A stretch of DNA of 6,575 bases from Nitrososphaerales archaeon (GTDB lineage: Archaea > Thermoproteota > Nitrososphaeria > Nitrososphaerales > Gagatemarchaeaceae). The notes beneath the pieces were generated by a model, which made no database searches, had not been told where the DNA came from, and saw only the letters and a list, made by a program, of their open reading frames with translations. The position numbers were made by a program, and so were the translations under genes. Shown here one piece after another: positions 1 to 4,808 of the stretch. Each line of letters begins with the position of its first letter. The stretch's first letter is position 1. The stretch lies in contig JASHUK010000138.1 of assembly GCA_030040055.1 (NCBI GenBank), forward strand, positions 1 to 6,575, read 5' to 3'.

Positions 1-108
1 AGCAACCCTATGGCGACGTGGCCACGCTGCTCCGTCTACGTGGGGGATTCCTCGATCGGCGAAAAGGGAACGGGAGAGACGGCGAACTCCGGCGGGCCTG
101 CCGCCACT
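1..108. other. Left edge, no confident gene
   Basis: I cannot support a gene in this stretch. One + strand frame is open from base 1 to a TGA at 121-123 and could be the tail of a gene starting outside the window. However, it would run through the likely promoter of the tRNA-Ser gene, its peptide has no motif I recognise, and other frames are also open, as expected in GC-rich DNA. Confidence 0.3.
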
Positions 109-116
109 CTTTTATC
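109..116 (+). promoter_or_regulatory. TATA-like box A for tRNA-Ser
   Basis: The AT-rich run CTTTTAT stands out from GC-rich surroundings and is centred about 28 bases before the first base of tRNA-Ser. That is the usual archaeal TATA-box spacing. Assignment is by position and composition only. Confidence 0.55.
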
Positions 117-155
117 GGCCTGAAGAGGCTCGGGGCATGTGCAGGGGTAGCCTAG

Positions 156-173
156 AGTCCCCCGGACGGGGAG
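156..173 (+). other. tRNA-Ser intron 1 (D-loop)
   Basis: An 18-nt insertion interrupts the D-loop. It contains its own hairpin, TCCCC (158-162) pairing with GGGGA (168-172) around a five-base loop. Because AG repeats at both edges, the cut could lie at 13/14, 14/15 or 15/16 with the same mature product. Removal restores the normal nine-base D-loop. Splicing would be by the archaeal tRNA endonuclease acting on a bulge-helix-bulge-type structure (established for archaeal tRNA introns; inferred here). Confidence 0.8.
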
Positions 174-188
174 CCTGGTAAGGCGCAG

Positions 189-204
189 CCACGAACCGGC
201 GCAA
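189..204 (+). other. tRNA-Ser intron 2 (29/30)
   Basis: A 16-nt insertion lies inside the 5' strand of the anticodon stem. Cutting after G188 and before G205 gives CAGGC, which pairs fully with GCCTG (214-218). A direct repeat GGCGCA (182-187 and 198-203) sits 16 bases apart, so shifted cuts are possible, but those leave an A at position 29 opposite C41. The 29/30 position is therefore preferred. Confidence 0.75.
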
Positions 205-247
205 GCTTGCTAAGCCTGTGTCTCTCACGGGACTCGTGGGTTCGAAT

Positions 248-270
248 AGCGCCCCGTAGCGCTCGAGAGT
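248..270 (+). other. tRNA-Ser intron 3 (T-loop)
   Basis: A 23-nt insertion separates the T-loop TTCGAAT (241-247) from the 3' T-stem strand CCCAC (271-275). AGCGC (248-252) pairs with GCGCT (259-263) to make an internal hairpin. Because T247 and T270 are equivalent, the cut is either 59/60 or 60/61. Removal restores a canonical seven-base T-loop. Confidence 0.82.
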
Positions 271-294
271 CCCACCCCCTGCGCTCAAGGCCAT

Positions 295-1581
295 TCAGCC
301 GTCGAACAGGCGTCCCGCGTAGGAGGACTCGGCCCCGAGCTCCTCGGCTATCCTGGTCAGCTCGTTGTACTTCTCGACGCGCTCCCCCCTTGCGGGCGCC
401 CCCGCCTTGATGAACTCGGCCCCGAGCCCGGTGGCCAGATGGGCGATGAACGGGTCGGCCGTCTCCCCCGACCTGTGGGAGACAGCCACCCTCCACCTTG
501 CCTCCTGGGTGGCCTTCACCGCGTCGATGGTCTCGGAGACGGTCCCGACCTGGTTGAGCTTGATCAGGACGGCGTTCGTCGCCTTCGCCTGGATGCCCGC
601 CCTTATCCTTGCGAGGCTCGTCACATAGATGTCGTCTCCTATTATCGACGTCCTTCCTCCCAGCGCCCTGGTCAGCTGGGCGAAGCTCTCGAAGTCGTCT
701 TCGGAGAAGGGGTCCTCGATCAGCAGGAGCCCGTATTCGTCGCGGAGCCTTTCGTAGAGCTTCCCGAGCTCGTCCCGGCTCATCTCCTTGCCGTCGGCCG
801 AGTATGTGCCTGTCTTCTTGTCGAAGAACGTCGAGGCTGCCGCGTCGATCCCCAGTCTGACCTGGCTCGCGCCGTAGCCCGACTTCTTGACCGCTTCCGC
901 GAGCGCGTCCAGGGCCTCCCTTGTCAGTCGCATCGGCGGAGCGAAGCCTCCCTCGTCTCCGACGTTGGTCGCTCCCTTCCCGTACTTCGAGCTGAGCACC
1001 CCCTTGAGCGTCTGGTACACCTCAGAGCCCATCCTGACCGCGTCTGCGCACGTCTCCGCCCCCACCGGTTCCACCATGAACTCCTGGACCGCCAGCCCGT
1101 TGTCCGCGTGCTCTCCACCGTTGATGACGTTCATCATCGGGACAGGGCTGCGACGCCACTCGGACGAGGCGAAGCTCGCGAAAAGGGGCTTGCCGGACAC
1201 CGCCGCCGCGAGCCGGGCCGACGCCATCGAGACCCCGACGATCGCGTTGGCCCCCAGCCTGCTCTTGTCGGGGGTGCCGTCCAGCTCGATCATCGTCCGG
1301 TCGATGTCCCTCTGGTCGGCGCAGTCGCGCCCCTTCAGCGCCTCGCATATCTCTACGTTCACGTTTGCAGCCGCCTTCGTCACCCCCCTTCCGTGGAACC
1401 TGCCCACGTCCCCGTCGCGCAGCTCTCGTGCCTCGTGCGACCCGGTCGAGGCCCCCGACGGAACGCTGGCCTTGCCCACGAGCGAGGCGCTCCGGACCTC
1501 TACCTCGAGCGTCGGGTTCCCCCTCGAGTCGAGGATCTCCCTGGCCTTCACCGAAACGATGGCGGACGGACGGCCGGACAT
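295..1581 (-). CDS. eno: Enolase (phosphopyruvate hydratase)
   Basis: Enolase interconverts 2-phosphoglycerate and phosphoenolpyruvate in glycolysis and gluconeogenesis in the cytosol, using Mg2+. The 428-residue length is typical. Visible family landmarks are the substrate-loop motif SGASTG near residue 42, the HAxN segment (H158), catalytic E210 in GDEGGFAP, metal ligands D246, E289 (IEDPF) and D316 (GDD), catalytic K341 in LIKLNQVG, the SHRSGET signature at 368-374, and substrate lysine K392 in FIKAGAP. No key residue is missing. The ATG at 1581 is preceded three bases earlier by GGAGG, a good ribosome-binding site, and by a TATA-like box. The gene stands alone between two tRNA genes, converging on tRNA-Ser and diverging from tRNA-Val. 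Confidence 0.98.
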   Translation of the reverse strand: MSGRPSAIVSVKAREILDSRGNPTLEVEVRSASLVGKASVPSGASTGSHEARELRDGDVGRFHGRGVTKAAANVNVEICEALKGRDCADQRDIDRTMIELDGTPDKSRLGANAIVGVSMASARLAAAVSGKPLFASFASSEWRRSPVPMMNVINGGEHADNGLAVQEFMVEPVGAETCADAVRMGSEVYQTLKGVLSSKYGKGATNVGDEGGFAPPMRLTREALDALAEAVKKSGYGASQVRLGIDAAASTFFDKKTGTYSADGKEMSRDELGKLYERLRDEYGLLLIEDPFSEDDFESFAQLTRALGGRTSIIGDDIYVTSLARIRAGIQAKATNAVLIKLNQVGTVSETIDAVKATQEARWRVAVSHRSGETADPFIAHLATGLGAEFIKAGAPARGERVEKYNELTRIAEELGAESSYAGRLFDG

Positions 1582-1610
1582 GCTCCTCCAGTCCCGGGCG
1601 CCGCCGGAGG

Positions 1611-1618
1611 TTAAACTT
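1611..1618 (-). promoter_or_regulatory. TATA-like box for enolase
   Basis: On the - strand this reads AAGTTTAA and is centred about 33 bases before the enolase ATG. It would place transcription start only a few bases upstream of the start codon, giving a short leader that includes the GGAGG. It is back to back with the tRNA-Val promoter. Confidence 0.5.
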
Positions 1619-1650
1619 GATTCCGGTTCCGAGAGGCCGGACCCTCCAAC

Positions 1651-1658
1651 GCTTAATA
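1651..1658 (+). promoter_or_regulatory. TATA-like box A for tRNA-Val
   Basis: GCTTAATA is the only AT-rich run just upstream of tRNA-Val and is centred about 28 bases before its first base, the expected archaeal spacing. If tRNA-Val and the following phosphoribosyltransferase gene share a transcript, this promoter would drive both. Confidence 0.6.
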
Positions 1659-1682
1659 GCGGTCTGAGTCGCGAGGCTCACC

Positions 1683-1775
1683 GGGCCGGTCGTCTAGCTC
1701 GGTTAGGACGTCAGGAACGAGTCCCGTCAAGCCCTTACACGGCGAAGGCCGGCGGTCCGAATCCGCCCCGGCCCA
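1683..1775 (+). tRNA. tRNA-Val(UAC) with one intron
   Basis: Acceptor stem GGGCCGG (1683-1689) pairs with CCGGCCC (1768-1774), discriminator A1775, no encoded CCA. The D-arm GTCT/GGAC encloses AGCTCGGTTA. The T-arm is GGCGG-TCCGAAT-CCGCC. With an 18-nt insertion removed, the anticodon stem is TCGCC/GGCGA around CTTACAC, so the anticodon is TAC (1736-1738), valine. The mature length would be 75 nt. The phosphoribosyltransferase ATG follows after one base, so the tRNA 3' end must be processed from a transcript that continues into that gene, or the gene has its own start further in. Confidence 0.93.
1713..1730 (+). other. tRNA-Val intron (28/29)
   Basis: An 18-nt insertion splits the 5' strand of the anticodon stem after position 28. 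Cutting after C1712 and before G1731 is the only 18-nt removal that gives a fully paired stem, so the boundary is unambiguous here. A short GGA...TCC pairing within the insertion could form a small hairpin. The position is non-canonical, since most archaeal tRNA introns lie at 37/38. Confidence 0.82.
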
Positions 1776-1776
1776 C

Positions 1777-2334
1777 ATGCCATCCACGACCGGGCTTCCA
1801 ACGGTTATCTACGATAGACCGCTGAGCTGGGTGGTGCCCGGGTTCCGCTACATCGGCTGGGAGGAGTACGGCAGCTTGACGAACGCGCTCGCGGAGAAGG
1901 TGCGCGGTTCAGGCGCAGCGACCGACCTGGTCCTCGGGGTTGCCCGAGGGGGGATCCCTGTGGCCATGGTGCTCGCCGACGCGCTGGGCGCCCCGGTCGA
2001 CTACATCACCGTAAGGTCGTACACCGGGATCCGCAAGCGCACGCCCCCCAGGGTGCTGTCGTCCCCCCTGGCTACGGTGAAGGGGCGGCGGCTGCTGCTA
2101 GTCGACGACCTGGTCGACGAGGGGCACACCATGGCGGCCGCGAAGCTGCGCCTGCAGCGGATGGCCCCCAAGTCAATCGAGACCGCGGTCATCTTCAAGA
2201 AGCCCTGGTCGGAGTTCGAGCCCGACTACTACCTCGAGGTCACCGACGCGTGGGTGGTCTTCCCCTTCGAAGCACACGAGGTCAGTCGGGAGCTCGGCTC
2301 GCGACATGGCCGGAAGGCTGGCCGCCCTGAATGA
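1777..2334 (+). CDS. Gpt-like purine phosphoribosyltransferase
   Basis: This is a type I phosphoribosyltransferase, which joins PRPP to a nucleobase, most likely a purine such as hypoxanthine, guanine or xanthine in salvage. Visible features are the pyrophosphate loop ARGG (56-59), the PRPP-binding signature LLVDDLVDEGHTM (107-119), and a WVVFPFE segment (159-165) typical of archaeal Gpt-like enzymes. The length of 185 residues is normal to slightly long. The start is uncertain. The ATG lies one base after tRNA-Val, but homologous sequence seems to begin near residue 22 (FRYIGWEEY). GTG codons at 1831 and 1834 lie about 25 bases after a TATA-like run at 1805-1811, which would suit a leaderless start. 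The C-terminal tail overlaps the Nudix gene antisense. Base specificity cannot be read from the sequence. Confidence 0.88.
   Translation: MPSTTGLPTVIYDRPLSWVVPGFRYIGWEEYGSLTNALAEKVRGSGAATDLVLGVARGGIPVAMVLADALGAPVDYITVRSYTGIRKRTPPRVLSSPLATVKGRRLLLVDDLVDEGHTMAAAKLRLQRMAPKSIETAVIFKKPWSEFEPDYYLEVTDAWVVFPFEAHEVSRELGSRHGRKAGRPE
1805..1811 (+). promoter_or_regulatory. Possible TATA box for PRTase gene
   Basis: TTATCTA lies about 26 bases before GTG 1834 and 23 before GTG 1831. It would support an internal leaderless start for the phosphoribosyltransferase, independent of the tRNA-Val transcript. This is a weak match, judged on composition and spacing only. Confidence 0.3.
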
Positions 2335-2875
2335 GGTCGCTCAGTATCCTGTAGGTCAGACCCCAAACCACGTGGCCCCCCACTCTGAATGCGGGCATGT
2401 CGACAGCCCCGTCAGCCCTCTCCCTGCGGTACACCGCGGCCGCGTCCGGAGAGGAAAGCCTTCCGAGTTCGGCCCAGAAGTACGCGGAGACCTCGCCGTT
2501 CGGCGTGAGGCGGGCTTCTTCTTCGAGCGAGAAGACCGACGGGACAACGTCCATCGTCCCCGTGTGCGTCCTGAAGGTGCGGAAGTAGCCCAAGAAGCGC
2601 GAGCCGCCCGACAGGTCGAGCCCGAGCTCCTCTCTCGTCTCTCTGACCGCGGTCTGTCTGAGGCTCCCGTCCCCTTCCTGCGACTTCCCTCCGGGGAACG
2701 CCACCTGACCTGACCAGGGGTCTCCGATTCTCTCCGCCCTCTTGATCAGGAGGACTCTGGGAGGCGGTGTGCCGTCGAGGACCACCGCGACCGAGGCCAT
2801 CAGGAGTCCGGTGGGCCGCGGCTCCTGTCTGCTCAGCTTCGCTACCAGACCCGTGGGCAACTCCAGGCCGGGCAT
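2282..2875 (-). CDS. Nudix hydrolase, CoA pyrophosphatase-like
   Basis: Nudix enzymes cut X-linked nucleoside diphosphates. The sequence LLIKRAERIGDPWSGQVAFPGGK (42-64) leading into a Nudix box at about 62-86 (VRETREELGL, with R78, E79, E82 and E83) resembles the CoA-pyrophosphatase branch (YeaB/NUDT7-8 type). As in that branch, the box has an aspartate (D69) where the classical box has glutamate, and eight rather than seven residues before the RE pair. The late VWGLTYRIL segment (170-178) also fits. At 197 residues it is full length. The ATG at 2875 lies about 29 bases after a TATA-like box. The last 53 bases overlap the phosphoribosyltransferase gene tail to tail. CoA as substrate is an inference from family resemblance; another nucleotide is possible. 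Confidence 0.88.
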   Translation of the reverse strand: MPGLELPTGLVAKLSRQEPRPTGLLMASVAVVLDGTPPPRVLLIKRAERIGDPWSGQVAFPGGKSQEGDGSLRQTAVRETREELGLDLSGGSRFLGYFRTFRTHTGTMDVVPSVFSLEEEARLTPNGEVSAYFWAELGRLSSPDAAAVYRRERADGAVDMPAFRVGGHVVWGLTYRILSDLIQGGQPSGHVASRAPD

Positions 2876-2900
2876 CGGGTCAGACTGAGCTTCGGAGAGT

Positions 2901-2907
2901 CTTAACC
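2901..2907 (-). promoter_or_regulatory. TATA-like box for Nudix gene
   Basis: On the - strand this reads GGTTAAG, centred about 29 bases before the Nudix ATG. It predicts a leaderless or nearly leaderless transcript. It is divergent from the thioredoxin promoter about 45 bases away. Confidence 0.5.
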
Positions 2908-2944
2908 GTTCCCATGAGGCAGCCGTCGCCGACAGGCGAATCTG

Positions 2945-2951
2945 TTTAATA
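2945..2951 (+). promoter_or_regulatory. TATA-like box for thioredoxin
   Basis: TTTAATA is centred about 27 bases before the thioredoxin ATG, which fits transcription starting at the start codon (leaderless). No Shine-Dalgarno-like sequence lies between. Confidence 0.65.
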
Positions 2952-2974
2952 CGCGTCCCCGCTGTCGGCCTCCT

Positions 2975-3325
2975 ATGTCAAGCAGCGTAGGTCAACACGA
3001 ACGCATTGTGAAGCTTACCGAGAGCAACTTCGACGAGCTCAGCGCGGGTTCGAAGCCGCTCTTCGTAGATTTCTGGGCCGACTGGTGCGGACCGTGCAAG
3101 ACCATGGACCCGGTCGTCGAGAGGCTGGCGAAGAAGTACTCCGACAGGGTAGCCTTCGGAAGCGTGGACGTGGACGAGGAGATGAACCTCTCGTCGCGGT
3201 ACCAGGTGGTGTCGATACCGACGTTCATGCTCTTCAGGGACGGGAAGCCGATGGATGCGGTCATCGGCGCCGTGGGCGAGGCGTCTCTGGAACAGTTCGT
3301 CAAGCGTGCGGCCGACGCCCGCTAG
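2975..3325 (+). CDS. trxA: Thioredoxin
   Basis: This is a cytosolic thiol-disulfide oxidoreductase that reduces disulfides in client proteins and is itself recharged by a thioredoxin reductase not present in this window. The 116 residues form one thioredoxin fold. The active site WCGPCK is at 37-42 (C38 and C41), after the FVDFWA strand. The buried aspartate position D32 is kept, and cis-proline P82 lies in SIPTF. There is no signal peptide or membrane segment. The ATG is supported by a TATA-like box at the right distance for a leaderless message. The gene diverges from the Nudix gene, and its stop is four bases from the stop of the phosphoesterase gene on the other strand. The client proteins are unknown. 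Confidence 0.96.
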   Translation: MSSSVGQHERIVKLTESNFDELSAGSKPLFVDFWADWCGPCKTMDPVVERLAKKYSDRVAFGSVDVDEEMNLSSRYQVVSIPTFMLFRDGKPMDAVIGAVGEASLEQFVKRAADAR

Positions 3326-3329
3326 CGGC

Positions 3330-4088
3330 TCAGCCGACCCTGGTTCCGTCCAGCAGAAAGATGTCGGCGTCGTCCAGGCTGACGGCCCGCGACGAGAGGA
3401 CGGGGCCGAACTGGAACGACCTGCTCCTGTTGATCGGCTGACCGCCGACCATCCTGTTGAACGGCGGCATCACCCTCAGCTTCCCCCTCCCTCTCGCCCT
3501 CGACTCGTATCCGGCCGCTTCCATCATCTCATGGACGTCGTACGACGTGAAGACCCAGACGGACTCCCGCGACCGCGCGCCGAGGCTGTCCCTCATCTCG
3601 TAGGTGAAGTGGGAGTGCCCGATGACCAGGTTCCGGGACGCCATTGCCTCCTCGGACGGCCATGCATGTCCGTGCGCCAGGCCCACCCTGGACCTCCCTT
3701 CCCCGATCACGGTCCCCTGCGGGGGGTGCAGCTTCACCCTGGGAGGGAGGACGGTCTTGAGGTTCCCGTCGTGGTTCCCCGGGATTACCTCGACCGACTC
3801 GAACAGGTCGAGGAGCGTCTCGAAGAACCAGGGGACGGCCCCCCAGTCGACGTCCTCCACCTTCCCCACGGAGTGCTTGACGTCCCCAAGGACCACTATG
3901 CGGCTGGCCGAGCTCGAGTCTGCGACGTCCCTGACCCTCTCCGCCATCTTCACGGTAGACGAAGGGACGTTGAAGCCCTTCCTCGCAAGCTCCTTCTCTA
4001 TCCCTAGATGCAGGTCAGAGATGAGAAGGGTACTTTCGTCTCCTTGGGAGAATACGAGCGCTGCCTCGCCCGGCACCACCCTGAGCAA
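3330..4088 (-). CDS. SbcD/Mre11-related archaeal phosphoesterase
   Basis: This is a calcineurin-like metallophosphoesterase of the small archaeal SbcD/Mre11-related type. The two-metal centre motifs are all present in order: DLH (25-27), GDxxH (68-72), GNHD (104-107), HGH (139-141) and GHSH (157-160). The 252-residue length and the tail with MPPFNRMVGG (207-216) and a final LLDGTRVG fit this family, and there is no Rad50-binding capping domain as in true Mre11. Such proteins may act as nucleases or phosphodiesterases; the substrate is not known. The start is read as TTG 4088, immediately after the TAG of the upstream gene, implying translational coupling. GTG at residue 4 or 5 is an alternative. 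It is the last visible gene of an operon with an Lhr helicase, which points to nucleic-acid processing. Confidence 0.9.
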   Translation of the reverse strand: MLRVVPGEAALVFSQGDESTLLISDLHLGIEKELARKGFNVPSSTVKMAERVRDVADSSSASRIVVLGDVKHSVGKVEDVDWGAVPWFFETLLDLFESVEVIPGNHDGNLKTVLPPRVKLHPPQGTVIGEGRSRVGLAHGHAWPSEEAMASRNLVIGHSHFTYEMRDSLGARSRESVWVFTSYDVHEMMEAAGYESRARGRGKLRVMPPFNRMVGGQPINRSRSFQFGPVLSSRAVSLDDADIFLLDGTRVG

Positions 4089-4787
4089 CTAGCCGACCAG
4101 CGGGAGGATCTCTCCCCTGATGTAGTCCTTGAACTCGGGGAGTTCCAGCCTGCTGAAGACGGTTACCACGGTGTTCCTGGTGACGCCGACCACGTAGCCG
4201 TACTTCCGCGACTTCACCACCGTGTACCAGAGCTTGCCGTGCGCAAGGTACTCGTTGTAGAGGCTCGTCACCCCCAGCCCCGAGCCGTATAGCGACAGCT
4301 TGCTGATGTTCGGGATGTCGACGTCGTCGTAGAATATGATCTTGGTGTCGTCGAAGTTCTGCTCGTGGAACTTCTTCATCGTTTCCGGGTCGATCCTAGC
4401 CTCCACCACCTGGCCCAGCGCGAGGAAGATCGCCTTGCTCATCTCGTTGGCGACGTTGTTCGCCCTGTTCTTCTTGTCGTAGACCGTCAGGAAGAGCCTT
4501 CCCTTGAAGAGGTCGAACGTGAAGGGGGCTTCGTACGTCCTAGGGACGGGGACCGCCTTCCCGCGGTGCCCGACGACGAAGACGGAGTCGAAGGAGAAGA
4601 CCCCCTCGAGGACGTCCTTGCCCGGCGCCAGGTCCCTGACCTCGGAGATCAGCTTGAACTGCTGGTCCTCCACGCTCGTTTCGGTCTCTATCTTGAAGGC
4701 CTTCAGTTTCTCCGCGAGCACGTCCATGTCGTAGTTCTCGCGGACCAGGAACACCTTCGCGGCTAGGACCAAGTCGTTCCTCCCCAA
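4089..4787 (-). CDS. Unrecognised protein between lhr and MPE
   Basis: I do not recognise this 232-residue protein. It is soluble in character, with no signal peptide or membrane span. It opens with a beta-like stretch and an amphipathic helix (LAEKLKAFKIETE, 24-36). A beta-rich centre follows (EGVFSFDSVFVVGHRG, 61-76), then a helix rich in Asn and Ala (KKNRANNVANEMSKAIF, 105-121). The C-terminal third is patterned as strands (KLWYTVVKSRKYGYVVGVTRNTVVTVF, split around 185-211). No catalytic signature or cysteine pair is visible. Codon and base use match its neighbours, so it looks like a genuine resident gene. It lies 21 bases after the helicase stop and abuts the phosphoesterase. The start is TTG 4787, or TTG 4772 (residue 6), which sits about 27 bases after a TATA-like AATTAA. 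A link to nucleic-acid processing is inferred from context only. Confidence 0.85.
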   Translation of the reverse strand: MGRNDLVLAAKVFLVRENYDMDVLAEKLKAFKIETETSVEDQQFKLISEVRDLAPGKDVLEGVFSFDSVFVVGHRGKAVPVPRTYEAPFTFDLFKGRLFLTVYDKKNRANNVANEMSKAIFLALGQVVEARIDPETMKKFHEQNFDDTKIIFYDDVDIPNISKLSLYGSGLGVTSLYNEYLAHGKLWYTVVKSRKYGYVVGVTRNTVVTVFSRLELPEFKDYIRGEILPLVG

Positions 4788-4795
4788 TCGATGCC

Positions 4796-4803
4796 CGTTA
4801 ATT
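4796..4803 (-). promoter_or_regulatory. Possible internal TATA box
   Basis: In the short gap after the helicase stop the - strand reads CCAATTAA. It is about 27 bases before TTG 4772 but only 12 before TTG 4787. It could give the two downstream genes a leaderless transcript of their own, or be an incidental AT-rich gap. Confidence 0.3.
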
Positions 4804-4808
4804 GGCTT

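Larger units (their letters stand above)
141..283 (+). tRNA. tRNA-Ser(GCU) with three introns
   Basis: The acceptor stem GCAGGGG (141-147) pairs perfectly with CCCCTGC (276-282), with discriminator G283; CCA is not encoded. Removing three short insertions (18, 16 and 23 nt) gives an 86-nt class II tRNA. It has D-stem GCCT/AGGC around an AGCCTGGTA loop, anticodon stem CAGGC/GCCTG with loop TTGCTAA (207-213; anticodon GCT at 209-211), a long variable arm (stem 220-224 with 229-233), and T-stem GTGGG/CCCAC closing TTCGAAT. The long variable arm and the GCU anticodon both identify serine (AGC/AGU codons). All stems become perfect or near-perfect only after intron removal, which is the main support for the model. 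The gene converges on enolase, 11 bases beyond its 3' end. Intron boundaries are read from base pairing and not demonstrated. Confidence 0.88.

Noticed and set aside
185..206. Alternative tRNA-Ser anticodon stem CAAGC using 202-206
   Set aside because: It leaves an A opposite C at the third pair, whereas cutting at 29/30 gives a perfect CAGGC/GCCTG stem.
1123..1135. Inverted repeat GATGA...TCATC, resembling an operator or a box C-like element
   Set aside because: It lies within the enolase coding sequence and results from its MMNVIN codons. No matching box D or guide arrangement is visible.
439..1614. 391-codon open frame on the + strand
   Set aside because: It lies antisense to enolase, whose full set of catalytic motifs is on the other strand. 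It is rich in Arg, Pro, Gly and Val, as expected for a GC-rich shadow frame, with no recognisable motif.
887..1825. 312-codon + strand frame running from inside enolase through tRNA-Val
   Set aside because: It crosses the enolase gene, both promoters and a whole tRNA gene; its Ser/Pro/Arg-rich translation resembles no protein family.
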